This document shows positions 22,319-33,223 of a DNA stretch of 64,000 nucleotides, piece after piece. A model generated the notes under the pieces. It worked only from the letters and a program-made list of their open reading frames with translations. It was not told where the DNA came from and did no database searches. The DNA lies in NCBI GenBank assembly GCA_003665825.1, contig QPFY01000003.1, positions 1,798,001 to 1,862,000 of the forward strand. The letters run 5' to 3'. This DNA comes from Microbotryum silenes-acaulis (Eukaryota; Basidiomycota; Microbotryomycetes; Microbotryales; Microbotryaceae). Numbering within the stretch: position 1 is the stretch's first letter; every line of letters starts with the position of its first letter. Made by a program: the position numbers and the translations under genes.

Positions 22319-22807
22319 ATGATCATCCCCGTGCGCTGCTTCTCGTGCGGCAAAGTCGTCGGCGATCGATGGACACAGTATCTCGCCCTCTTGGAATCAG
22401 GTCATACCGAAGGGTGCGTACACGTTTACGGTGTAGTGTAGATGGGTGCTTTCGAGCTCGACGCTGATGTACGAGTGTGCTACGTCTGTCTCGCTGCTCA
22501 GTGACGCTCTGGACGGCTTGGGCTTGAAGCGATACTGCTGCCGAAGGATGGTCTTGACCCACGTCGATTTGATCGAGAAGTTGTTGCATTGTGAGTTGTA
22601 CCCGTTGGTGAGTGTGTTGTGTGCACTCGCGGGGTGCTGACTCGTCTTCTTTGTTGCCTTCGCTCTCGCCCCTTCCCTTGGCCCCGCTACTCACCTTGAA
22701 CAGACAACCGTAAGTCCACTTTGGAGCTCACATGACGGCAATCTTTCTGATTTTCCCATTATCGTGTTCCCACAGCGCTGGAACGAAGAGCAGCCGGCGC
22801 ACGCTAA
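22319..22807 (+). CDS. RPB10: RNA polymerase subunit RPB10 (ABC10-beta)
   Basis: Small zinc-binding subunit shared by RNA polymerases I, II and III. Exons: 22319-22413, 22502-22590, 22704-22709, 22776-22807; 73 aa (yeast has 70). Sequence starts [18 protein letters not shown] and continues [20 protein letters not shown]; zinc ligands are C7, C10, C44 and C45. The conserved end LLHYNPLE is obtained only if a 6-nt microexon (ACAACC) is used: donors GTGAGTTG at 22591 and GTAAGTCC at 22710, acceptors CAG before 22704 and 22776, all in phase. Without it the protein would lose its conserved C-terminus. It is convergent with the rhodanese-type gene (130 bp apart). Confidence 0.96.
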
Positions 22808-22937
22808 ACCGCTTGCCTCTTCATCGGCTCTTCCTTCTCCACCCCGTTCCAGTAACTTTCCCCCTACTCCCTTTGTACCAACATCCCCTCATTACAAAAT
22901 TGCAATACATATATCACCACCGCAACCTCAACGCTCT

Positions 22938-23669
22938 CTATAACTTGATCTCCAACCTCTCGTCCCCACCATTCTCCAACCTCCACTTTTTAATACCCCC
23001 TTCCAGGACCACCGCTTTCGAGCTCTGGATGGAACGTTCGTTCAAGAGGTCTTGATACCAACTTGCGCAACGGGGACCTCGTCCGGAAGAGGACTGACAG
23101 TGAAAGATCACGAGAGCGTACCTATTAGGTTAGGGGGAAGCGGACCGATGGGGTTCAGCTCGGTGCGGACTGAATCTTGGGGGCGTAATTTGGTGAGAAC
23201 GGTCTAGTGTCCCCCAAGATGCACGATCCTCTTTGTCTGTGCTCGACAGGCTACCTACTGTGAAAGGATGGGCAGTAGACTCGGCAAGGTCGGGTGAAAG
23301 GAATGCGCGGGAAGGTTGATTGCGCCTTTGATGAACGAGTCCTGGTGGACGACGTAGATCAAATTTAATAAGGTGAGAACTTTGTAACGAAAGCCGAGGC
23401 GCTGCCCGTTCGGGAGCATCGAAGCAGACCCCCCAAGCAGGAGTGTGCGAGGCAATCTTTCGCCTCTTACGCACCTCGAAATCTGTCCTCCTCACATCGA
23501 CGACCAAGAAACGCTTTTCCGTCCCTTTTTCCCTTTCCTTCGCAGCATCCAACATCATCTCCTTCAGCTCGTGCGTGGTCATCTTGTCCGCTTGAGCGAG
23601 CGGCGACGGAAACGCTTCCCACCAATTTCCAGGCGCTTGCGAGGGCAGGGTCGGGGCGCCAGTCGTCAT
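22938..23669 (-). CDS. Rhodanese-family Cdc25-like phosphatase (Ych1/Ibp1 type)
   Basis: Exons: 23669-23475, 23341-23259, 23121-22938; 153 aa. One rhodanese domain: FLVVDVRRTDFE, then the CH2-type segment FIKGAINLPAHSF, then the active-site loop HCQSSSGRG with the C-x5-R phosphate cradle (C101, R107), then VVLEGGIKKW. A six-residue loop with Arg is typical of the small fungal phosphatases Ych1/Ibp1 and the arsenate reductase Arr2; sequence alone cannot choose between protein phosphatase and arsenate reductase. The second donor (GTAGGT) is needed to avoid an in-frame TAG, and the third exon restores the active site in phase. Confidence 0.92.
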
Positions 23670-23962
23670 TTTTGAGGACGTGTGGTACTCGGGGTAGGGA
23701 GATTTCCGTGAGGGATAGAGAGGGATAAAAGGGCAAAAGCGCGGCGAGGTGCGAAGGCCCCGACGTCGACGGCCCCGTGGTGGTGGTGGTGGTGGGGGAG
23801 ACCAATTTCAAATTCACTTTGTGAGCCCGGGGAACAAAATCGGGGTCAGAAAAATCCTCCATTCTCGCATCTCTCATCGCGAGCAAGACCCCTCTCAACA
23901 AATGCAACTCTTCATCACCCCCCACATTGCAGGTTCCCAGAAGCAAAACACACACACCCTTC

Positions 23963-26900
23963 TTAGAAACCCCACCCATCCTCGTCCAACTCATCCCCAA
24001 CCAAACCCCCTTCCAAATCTTCCTCCACTTCCTCCTGCGCTCTTCCTACCACAGGCTGCATCAACCCCATTTTGACGACCTCATCCTCAATAATAGGCAG
24101 AGGCGCACGCGAGAAATAACCTTCTTCCTCATTCGCGCTCGTATCAATTCCCAATTCGGCCGCCGAGTCATCAAAGCCCCAACCTCCATCTTCTTCCTCT
24201 TCTTCATCAGCAGCTGCAGCACCTTCTTCCTCCTCCTTCGAAAGCGACGATCGTTCGTTCGTCGGTGTGGGAGGGAAAATGTCGTATTTACCTGTACCTG
24301 TAAGCTGCCGTGGGATCGCATGTCCCATATGAGCGACGATATCAGGTCTATGCGCCGTAGGGAGAGGGGAGTAGAGCGTTGTCGGCATGTGAGAGGTCGA
24401 GGGCACGAGCGGAGCCGGTGGCGGGACCGTCTCGACGGGGAGGGGGGAACGGATCGTTGGGGAGAGAGCAGAGGTCGAGGACAGGTTCAGGTTCTTCATC
24501 GCCAGTCGCGAGAGAGGAGGTGGAGCAAACATGCGGGTCGGAGCAGCCACTGGAACAGGACCAGGTGTCGCAGCGGCCGGGGAAGCTGGAGAAGGTGAAG
24601 ATTGAGGCGGGGACGGAGGTGAGAAGACGTGCTCCTGCGTCGGTGAAGGGATCGAGAGGTTGTCCGAGAAGCCCCAGCCGTCATCCTCGATCACTTGGTC
24701 CATCTCGTCCTCCTCTTGGACGGGTTCGTCCTTCGACTCGGGCTCTTCGACCTCCGGCTCAGGCTCAGGCTCGACGCGTTCCTCTTCTTCCTCCTGCTCG
24801 ACCTCGGACTCGGGCTCGAAGACCTCCTCGACCGCAGGCTGAGGATACTCCACCTCGACAATCGAAGGGTGCTGCGAAGCGTTCGACGAAGTCGGCGGCG
24901 AAACGAGGATCGGCGACTCGGTCGAAGACGAGAAAGCACGGACTTCATGTTGTTCTTCATAGTGTGTTGGACCGTGCTCGATCGGTCCTTGGGGGGTTTG
25001 AGCTTCCAGATCCGCTTCCTCGTCAATGTCCAAAGGCGTATCATCGATCGGCCACCCCTCTTCTTCATCTTCAAGATCGTGATCGTGGACCCGCTCCATC
25101 GACTCATCATGCACGACGATCGAGTTCTCCGCCGACGTAGCATCGTGCTCGAACGAAGCCCCCCCACTCTCAGACTGGTCGAACGACCAACCGACTTCTT
25201 CCTCCTCCACCTCGGGCTGCGTTTCCTCCCTCACCCTCTCCGACTCGCTCGCCTCCTCCCGTTCTCTCGCCAACACGCTCCCCATCGAAGGTGGAGGCGA
25301 ATACGACAACACCTTCGGCACCGCTGCAACCGTAGGTGATGAAGCGACGAATTGGTCGAATTCGAACGGGTCCGAATGATGCTTCGAATGCTGGGCCGTC
25401 ATCGGTGGTGCAGCCAGAGGGGTTTGAGGGGAGGTGAAAGTCGATGGCGGCATCGATGTCGTCTTCGTTGTCGTCGTCGTCGATGCTTCAGCGGCGGCGC
25501 GAGCTGCTTCAGCTTTGTCGAGAGAGGATGACATCGCAACTGCGGATTCGAGATCGTCCAATATAGCTGTGGGCATCGGACCACTAGCAACGAACCCCTG
25601 TGTCGAGAACACGGGGTTGATCAATATCGATCCTCGACGAGGTCGTTGGCGTTCTTGGTCGTCGAACAAGGACGCGTTCGAAGGGATTGGGGAAGGGAAT
25701 TCAATGGATTCTTCCTCGGATAAAGCGACGCGTTCAACTTCCAACCCGATCGATTCCTCTTCGTCAACCGCTTCCTCATCCGTGGGCTCCACCTCGGGTG
25801 CAGGAGCAAGCTCCGCAGGCTGCGCTTCCTCAGGAAGAGGAGACGAAGGTCCATTCTCCAACTCCAACTCGATACCCCAATCGTCCTCGCCTCCCGATAC
25901 AGATCCGGATCCCAAGATTCCACCCGTTCGAGCACCCGATGCACTGCTGTACGAACCCGTACGTGGTCGACCCAGTGATGTCGTCTCTACGGCCCCCGCC
26001 CCGTCCTCGTCCTCGGGTTGTGATTCGGCTTCTTCCTCTTCGCGAGAAAATCTCAACGTCGGCAGAGGTGGAGAAAATATCTTCGGCGACGGCGAGGAAC
26101 GAGCCAAGGTCGTGGTCGGCTGAACGTGCTGAGCAACGGGTACGACGATCGGTGGTGGTAAGCTAGGGATCGGTGAACTTTGTTGAGGCGAGATGACACT
26201 TGATCTGCGAAGCGGTTGGGGCATCGAAGGTGGGGAGACGACGTTCCTCACGGGAGGGGGTGAAACGACGCTTCTCATAGGAGGGGGTGAGATGACATTC
26301 CTATTTGACGGAGGCGGAGGAGGTGGTGAAGCCAACCCTCTCAAAGGGGGTGACGCCAACTCATGCATCGAAGGCGAAGGCGACGGTGAACCCCTTCCGA
26401 TCGGATGTAAAGGAGGTGACGACATCCCACTGGGCGCAGGCGACCCTCGCATCTGGGGAGGCGGGGAGACGACCCCTCGACTCGCGAAGGGAGGTGGAGG
26501 GGGTGAAATCACTCCACGACTACTGAACGCGGGGGACGCGGTCCGAGCGCTAGGGGATGTACTTCGTCCAGGGGATTGGATGGGGGAGATCGTCCCTGCT
26601 CTGATGCGAGGTGATGCACCTGCTCGAGAGCCCGAGGCGGCACTGAATGCGCTTGATGCCCGAGGTGGGGGAGGCACACCTCCTGACGAACTCGATGAGG
26701 ACGGCGTAGGTGACAAGACGCGAGCAGCAGCTGACATCGCTTTGGGCGGAGGTGAAACGACAGCACGAGATGCTAGGACTCGAGGAGGTGACGCAACGGC
26801 GATCGGTCGGGCGGGAGCTAAAGCGATCTTGGGTTTGGGAGCCGCCGGAGGAGGTGAAGCGACAACGACGGTGGGTGAGGCAGGCTTCGGTGCGCGTTGT

Positions 26901-29900
26901 TGCACCGTCACAGGCACCCTTTTCGCGCCGAGTCGAGACGTCCGAGGAGGTGCGATTTGAACAACCGGCTTGGGCTTGTCCTCCACGACAGTGGGTTTAG
27001 CGACCGGTTTCACAACCGGTTCATCGTCGTCCAGAAGACCCCAAGGATCATCCACGACCTTCTCCTCGGTTTTGCTCGATGGGACCAGCTCCTCCTTCTT
27101 CACCTCGGGAATGACGACATGGGGATCGAAACTTGCGTCCAATCCCGGATCGATGACAGGGGATTTGGCATCTTCAAGAACCTCTCGCTCCGACGTCGGA
27201 ACGACGATCTCATCCTTGGTCTCGTCCTCCTCATCGAACCCCCAAGCCTCTGTCGTAGCGCTCGGAGGCGAAGGTGGTAAAAGAGGTTCAGGCAGCGAAA
27301 TTCTCGCCGCTCCAAGGCTGATCTTGCCCGACCTGACCACAGGTGGTGCCGTGACAGGCGAGGCAGGCGGCGAAGCTTCCCTAGCCGAAGGCTGGACCCT
27401 ACTCGGAGTCGAATTGACCGCACCCCCTCTTCGAGCAGGAGAACCTAACCCAGCTGACCCACTACCCATGATGACGTTTCTGGATCGACTCGAGCCCGAC
27501 GGTGGTGTCGAAGGTCTCGAGTACCCACCGTCGGTGGTGGTCGTTTCGTCATCGTCGTTGGGAATGTTCGTAGGATGACCATTGAGAATGTGCTCGAGGT
27601 TGCGGTTGCGTAAAGGCGAGTCGGAGAATAGGGCTCGGACGAGCTTCGCGATCGCGGACGGTTCGAAATCGACCAGATGGCCATTGTCGAAGAGGAAGAG
27701 GATGTCGGCCTGTGAGTGATGACTTCCGCCCAGTTAGCTGACTGCTGCATTGCGAGGTTGGACGGCATCAAGTAACTCACCATCGATGCCTCGAGCAATT
27801 CGGACAAGAACACGAATTTGAACCAGACGGGCACCTCTCGTCCCACAGAAGTCTGTAGGATCGACATTGAACAACTCGATTCGTCAGATTTCTCCGGCCC
27901 TCAAAACATTTGTCGCATGGAGAATCACTCACAACACCCTCGTCGAACAAGTCCTCCAACCCATGCAACATCTTGCACAATTTGTTGAGTCGAATCGACT
28001 CTTCCTCCGAGATGTCCAACTGCCCCTCTATCTCGTCTAATACGCGTAAGAGGACGTCGTTGACCAATGAACCGAGGGTCGTGTAGAGGAAGGTCGGGTT
28101 CGTTACGGGCTGTTGAAGTAAGAGAATCAGTGTCAGTTTCAATGTCGCATACTTGGATGCCCATGCCTAACTCAGGAGACGGACCTTCCACTCCTCAACC
28201 ACGCTCCTCAATTCATCCATCACCTTCCGCACGGCTTCCTCACAAGCCTTATACACCGCATCATCAGCCGTATACAAGAACGCTCCCGCCTCGTCCAAGT
28301 GATCCATCAATTCTTCCTTCTTCTTCATCACCCAACGATTCTGCATCTCCTTACTCATCCTTCGGGTAGCGGCAATCGCTTGTTGGACGTCTTTCGATTG
28401 CTCGGGGGTGAAGGACGACTCGACTTGGGTCCAGGTTGAGGCGATTTGGGTGGCGATGTAGTCGAGGTCGTTCGAGAACTGTAAAGTAAGTGCTGACGAG
28501 GAGGAGAGTTTCGAATGATGGTGCACGGGCGCTGTCGCTCGATAGAGGGCCAGGATCGATACGAAGGCTTTGAGCAACAAGTTCGACGAGTAGGCAAAAG
28601 TCGGGAAGGGGAACGAAGGCGAGGCCACTTTGACGGCTTCGTCCAGAATCCTCCGAGCGACTTGTAGTATCGCTTCGCACCGCTTCGACACAAGGTATTG
28701 TTCGATCCGTGTAGGAGGAACACCACCTGCCTCTACCGGCCCCTCGTCCACTTGGACCTCTACATCCCTCTTCTCCCCCTCCCATTCCTCATCACCGACA
28801 ATCGCCTTCCTCGCGTCGACCAGCGCCTGATCACCTACGAATTTTGCCCAATGGCGATCGACACGCTCGATCCACTCACGTATGACGCGACGTTCTTCGA
28901 CTTCGGGTCCGGCGGTGGAGGGGAGGAAACTGAAGTAGCCGTTCGAGTCGAGGAAGTCGGCTTCGAAGGTGCGCGCGGCGTCGAGGACGGAGAGGTAGGA
29001 TTCGAGGTGGGCCGAGCTGGAGGGGAGGGAGGGCAAGAGGTGCGACGAGACGACAAGTGATTGCAAGGTCGGTGTCAGGTGTTGGGTGAAGGTTGATGCA
29101 TAAGGCGAAGGTGGCAAGAGCGAGGCGTGTTGACCAAAGAAAGCCAAAAAGGCGCCGAGATCTTTCAGGCACTCCTCGACGGAGGGAACCTCCTCCTGCC
29201 CATCAACGACAGGCTGCAACGAGATCGTGATCGCTCCATCGAGTTCTCCGACTTCAGAATAGATGATCTCGGTCTTTCTCTTGCCCGCACCGTTGCTCTC
29301 AAGGTAAGGTGCGACGATGTACTTGATCGTTTGCTTGGCGATGCGCGTCAGATGGGTATCGACGGTGCGTTTGATGGGCTCGCCTTCCCTGCCCATGGCG
29401 TAGACGTGTTCGAGCGCGGCCCACAACTCCTCTACGGCGATGTGATCCCCTTTGGGTGCGGCCGAGATGGCGTTGCGGAGGTTGAGGGTCCATGCGGTGG
29501 TCGTGGTCGTCGGATCGGCTTCCGTTGTCGAAGGGGACAAGAATCCAAAGCACGCCTCCAAGGATCCTGCCAATGCCCCCTCGAGGCGGACCTGCTCGTC
29601 CAGAGACCATCGCCGGAGTACGATGTAGGCTTCCGTCGAAGCGATCCACGACTCGACACCTCTCGAGACATGGGATCGCAATGCGCTCAGGGCAGGTACG
29701 GCCGAGGGCAATGCCCCGTGGGTGATGAGGTCCGAGAGGGTGGCGACGGCGGTGTGCAGTTCGAGCAGGGTCGTGACAAGTTGGATCGTGTAGAGGTTCA
29801 GCTGGTGGGCTTGGGTAAGCTTGGAGTGCGAGGTCAGTTGCTCAATCAAGCCGGGCAAGAAGGCGTCCTGTGGCACGGTGATAAGTCGGAGTGGGGTCAG

Positions 29901-30454
29901 CAGGGAAGGACTAATGCGCTAATGCGAGCCGTAGAGCGTGTGCTCACCTCCCCATCGAGCTGTTGTTGCAACGCGCCGATTTCGAGCTCCTGCTCTTCTA
30001 TCCTCGCCAGCAATTCTTTACCATCGGCGACCTGTTCTTGAAAGGAACCCCAGTGGTGCTCCAACAAGTTTCGGGTTTGGTTCTAAGGAGCGAATGCTAG
30101 TCGTCAGCTGTGCCTCTGCCTACCCAAGCAGCTCTGCATGTATGCCCGACTGACGTTGACCTGCGCAATCTCGTGCTGTATCCTCCTCTGCAAGGCCATG
30201 AGCGGTGGGGGAGCGCCTAGACTCGCTCTCCTCGCGCTGCTCGACGCCGACGATGGCGCGCCCGCCGCGCCGGGTGGAGGCCATACGAGAGCAGGTGACA
30301 AGTCGGCCGCTCCTACATCAGCCAGCCAAGTGGCGAGCGATTGGTCGGGAGGATGCTTCGTCGTTGGGGCTGCAAGAGTGGTACTTGTCGCGGTGGCTGA
30401 GACGGTGGCGGAGACGGTGGCGGAGGGTGGCCGGGGCTGACTGGTCGCAGCCAT
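23963..30454 (-). CDS. ZW10/Dsl1-like vesicle tethering protein with long disordered tail
   Basis: Subunit of the Golgi-to-ER (Dsl1/NRZ) tethering complex. Exons: 30454-30155, 30082-29948, 29867-28185, 28109-27933, 27852-27781, 27709-23963; 2037 aa. Residues about 100-830 are the helical tether: N-terminal coiled coil (ELLARIEEQELEIGALQQQL) and the C-terminal ZW10 signature VPVWFKFVFLSELLEASM, ADILFLFDNGHLVDFEP, IAKLVRALFSDSPLR. The last about 1200 residues form one exon rich in Pro, Ser, Glu and Asp with no fold. Scattered along it are at least eight acidic tryptophan motifs (EAWGFDEED, DPWGLLDDD, EDDWGIELE, EEGWPIDD, DDGWGFSD, GGWGFDD), the last forming the very C-terminus, DEDGWGF. In yeast Dsl1, tryptophan/acid motifs bind COPI coat subunits, so the tail may be a multivalent COPI catcher. 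The ZW10 identity is firm, the tail function inferred. Confidence 0.9.
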
Positions 30455-30849
30455 GACGTGTCTTGCGCGCGTGAGCCGGTCGACACGTCCGATCAACGCT
30501 GCTGGACCTTACCCGCCTCGCCTTGGAGTCGGACTAGACCGTGAGGTGGGTGGGAGTGTGGGGGTATAAGCGGTGGGGGTAGCACGCTCGAGTGTGTGTG
30601 GCTCCCAAGTGTGTGTGTGTGTGTGGGTGTACGCTGTTTGAAAGCCGAGAGCGCTCAGAGCCACTTGGGCCTCGCATTAGCGCATTAATTAGCCAACGGT
30701 CGCTCAGCTGTTATAATCGCAATTCCCGTTGGTGATAAGGGTTGTCTCTTTTTGACTAGAATCCAGATTCTCATTCTTATCCTACCCCACGTGGCGCTCT
30801 CCCTGCGCGCTCCCCTTCGTCCTCCCCTCCTCTTTTCAAACCACTCACC
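30455..30849. promoter_or_regulatory. Divergent promoter ZW10-like / allantoinase
   Basis: 395-bp region between divergent start codons, with GT-rich simple sequence at 30591-30640 and a CACGTG palindrome within CCCCACGTGG near 30786-30795. Nitrogen control of allantoinase would be expected from the pathway, but only short GATA words (for example TGATAAG at 30733) support it here. Confidence 0.45.
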
Positions 30850-32632
30850 ATGAAAATCTTCATCACCTCGCACTGCTACTTCCCCTCCGCCTCCTCCGGC
30901 ATCCCCGCGACGATCGAAGTCTGCTCCTCGACCGGTCTCGTCACTGCCATCCATCGCAACGTTCGCAAGAATCGAGAAGAGTACCCTCACGTGAAGGACG
31001 AGGACTTTATCCATGTAGCGGAACAGTATTGGCTTCTACCTGGGGTCAGTCTCGTCAACAGAGGGAGCTAGGAGCAAATGTCCACGTCCGCTTACTCCGC
31101 TCTCTTTCTCTCTCCTGGCTCAGCTCGTCGACGCTCATGTACACCTCAACGAACCCGGACGGACCGAATGGGAAGGTTTCGCGACCGGAACGGCCGTGGG
31201 TCCACTCCACTCATCAATCCCTCTCATTCAGTCCTCCAACTCACTTTTGCCCCTCCCCGGAATAGGCCGCCGCGTCCGGAGGCGTGACCACCGTCGTCGA
31301 CATGCCTCTGAACGCGATCCCACCCACCACCACCGTTGATCATCTACGTCAGAAATTGGAGGCTGCAAAGGGGCAATGTAGGGTCGATTGCGCATTTTAT
31401 GGAGGCGTCATCCCCGGCAATCAGGTTGGTGCCCCAAGCAATTTGCCGGAAAACAGAGAATTTCTGTCGGCTGCTGAATTCTTCGTCCCCACCCGCCACA
31501 GGACGATCTTGTCCCCTTGGCGAAAGAAGGTGTTAAAGGCTTCAAGTGCTTCCTCATCGAATCGGGCGTCGACGAATTCCCTTGCGTCAATGAGGAACAG
31601 GTCCTACTCGCCATGCCTAAATTAGTCGTCAGTCCTCTCATCTCCGACAAAATCCCCCGCGCTCCCCGCTCGTAAACCTGACCGTTGCTTCCCCTCCCCG
31701 CCTCGTCCCCCAGGAAGCGAATTCACTCTTCCTATTCCACGCCGAACTCGACACCCCAACCGCCTCCCCCACCACCCCCTTATCACCCGACCCAAGATCC
31801 TACTCCACCTTTCTCTCCTCGCGTCCCCCATCACTCGAAGAATCCGCTATATCCCTCATCCTCCGTACAGCGCGCCAACACCCATCCCTACGCACGCACA
31901 TCGTGCACCTCTCCGCAGCGTCCGCTATCCCAGCTTTAAGAAAAGCTCGTAGGGAAGAACGATTAAAGCTCAGCATCGAGACCTGTTTTCATTACCTCGT
32001 CTTGACGGCCGAACAAATTTCCAAAGGCAAAACACTTTATAAATGTTGTCCACCGATTAGGGAAGCGATCAATCGAGATGGGTTGTGGAAAGCTTTGATT
32101 GAAGGGGATATAGATTTCGTCGTATCGGATCATTCACCTTGCGTGACCGAACTCAAACGATTAGAAGAGGGTGATTTCATGAAAGCTTGGGGAGGGATCG
32201 GTGGATTGGGTTTGGGATTGAGTTTGTTGGTGACGGAGGGGAAGAGGAGAGGGCTTGGGATGGAGAGAGTTTTGGAATGGGTTTGTGAGAAACCTGCTAG
32301 GCAGGTAGGGTTGGAGGGGAGTAAAGGGAGGATTCAAGTAGGTGGCGATGCGGATTTTGTGGTGTTTGACCCGCGGAAGAAGTTTACGGTCCGTTGGACT
32401 GGTTCCCTCTTTCTGGATCATCATCAACCGCACTGACACCCAAACCCCACTTTTTCTTTCTTTTTCGTTACAGGTCAACAAGTCCGAATTGCACTTCAAG
32501 AACCGTTCAAGTCCTTACGAAGGCTTGCAACTCGAAGGTGCGGTCATCAAGACCTACCTCCGGGGTCAACTCGTTTATGATCGCGAGAACGGGTTCAAAG
32601 GAATCGAACCGAGTGGGAAGTTGTTGTTGTAA
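30850..32632 (+). CDS. DAL1: Allantoinase
   Basis: Hydrolyses allantoin to allantoate in purine degradation, a nitrogen source pathway. Exons: 30850-31044, 31124-31195, 31266-31424, 31502-31627, 31714-32388, 32474-32632; 461 aa, normal length. Amidohydrolase fold with binuclear metal ligands visible: H70 and H72 ([17 protein letters not shown]), the carboxylated lysine K157 (GVKGFKCFL), H193 (FLFHAE), H249 (HIVHLSAA) and D323 (VSDHSPC). The segment [15 protein letters not shown] followed by [12 protein letters not shown] is specific to allantoinase as opposed to dihydroorotase or dihydropyrimidinase. It shares a promoter region with the ZW10-like gene and is convergent with RAD54. Confidence 0.95.
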
Positions 32633-33223
32633 GGTCGGATGAAATATATATATACTGGGGCTCGGGGGGCGCGAAGCGCCCACCTCCCTGCGTAAATGAA
32701 GGTCGTTGCGAGCTCCGCCCGCACCTCCCGGACCGTGGTGGTTTTAGGAACCTGAAGCCGAGGCACGATATGCGTAAGTACGAGAGCCGAAAATGATAGT
32801 AAAGATAGTTCGAGCATTGCACAGTAACTAGCCTGAAGCCGAGGCACGATATGCGTAAGTACGAGAGCCGAAGATGATAGTAAAGATAGTTGGAGAAAGA
32901 AGAGAAGCGCTAAAGGAGCTCGCGCGTGGCAGGCTCGAGACGCGCGAGGCGACCAATATCAACAACTGGTAACTAATCGTAATCGGGAATACAAGTGGGA
33001 TGAAACAGCAATATATTGACAGGTGGGGAGAAAAAGATCGGCGCGCGCGTGTATTTTGTCGTGCATTATTTTATGTAGATGTAGATACCTCTTACTGGAA
33101 GGTGGTACGAAAAGAATTATGTGAATCGATTGCTAGGCGGGGTGGTCGTACAACAAAACAAAACACAGGCATCGACGAAAAGACGAAGAAGAGAAAGTGC
33201 ACATCCACACTCACGCAGAGGGC
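32633..33223. other. Convergent 3' region allantoinase / RAD54
   Basis: 590 bp between convergent genes. Contains a (TA)n run at 32644, a perfect GGGCGC-GAA-GCGCCC hairpin at about 32667-32681 and the 81-bp-period tandem repeat listed separately. No gene. Confidence 0.6.
32751..32895. repeat. Direct tandem repeat, 64 bp at 81-bp period
   Basis: CCTGAAGCCGAGGCACGATA and the following 44 bp occur at 32751-32814 and 32832-32895 with only two differences. Each unit contains ATGCGTAAGTACGAG, which resembles a splice donor. It lies in non-coding DNA between convergent genes; probably a recent small tandem duplication. Confidence 0.8.

Noticed and set aside
22561..22640. RPB10 ending by read-through at GTGAGTTG with no microexon
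   Set aside because: It would replace the invariant HYNPLE end with an unrelated sequence; the microexon model restores it.
32660..32685. GGGCGC-GAA-GCGCCC hairpin as a bacterial-type terminator
   Set aside because: The DNA is eukaryotic and the hairpin has no U-tract; probably chance.
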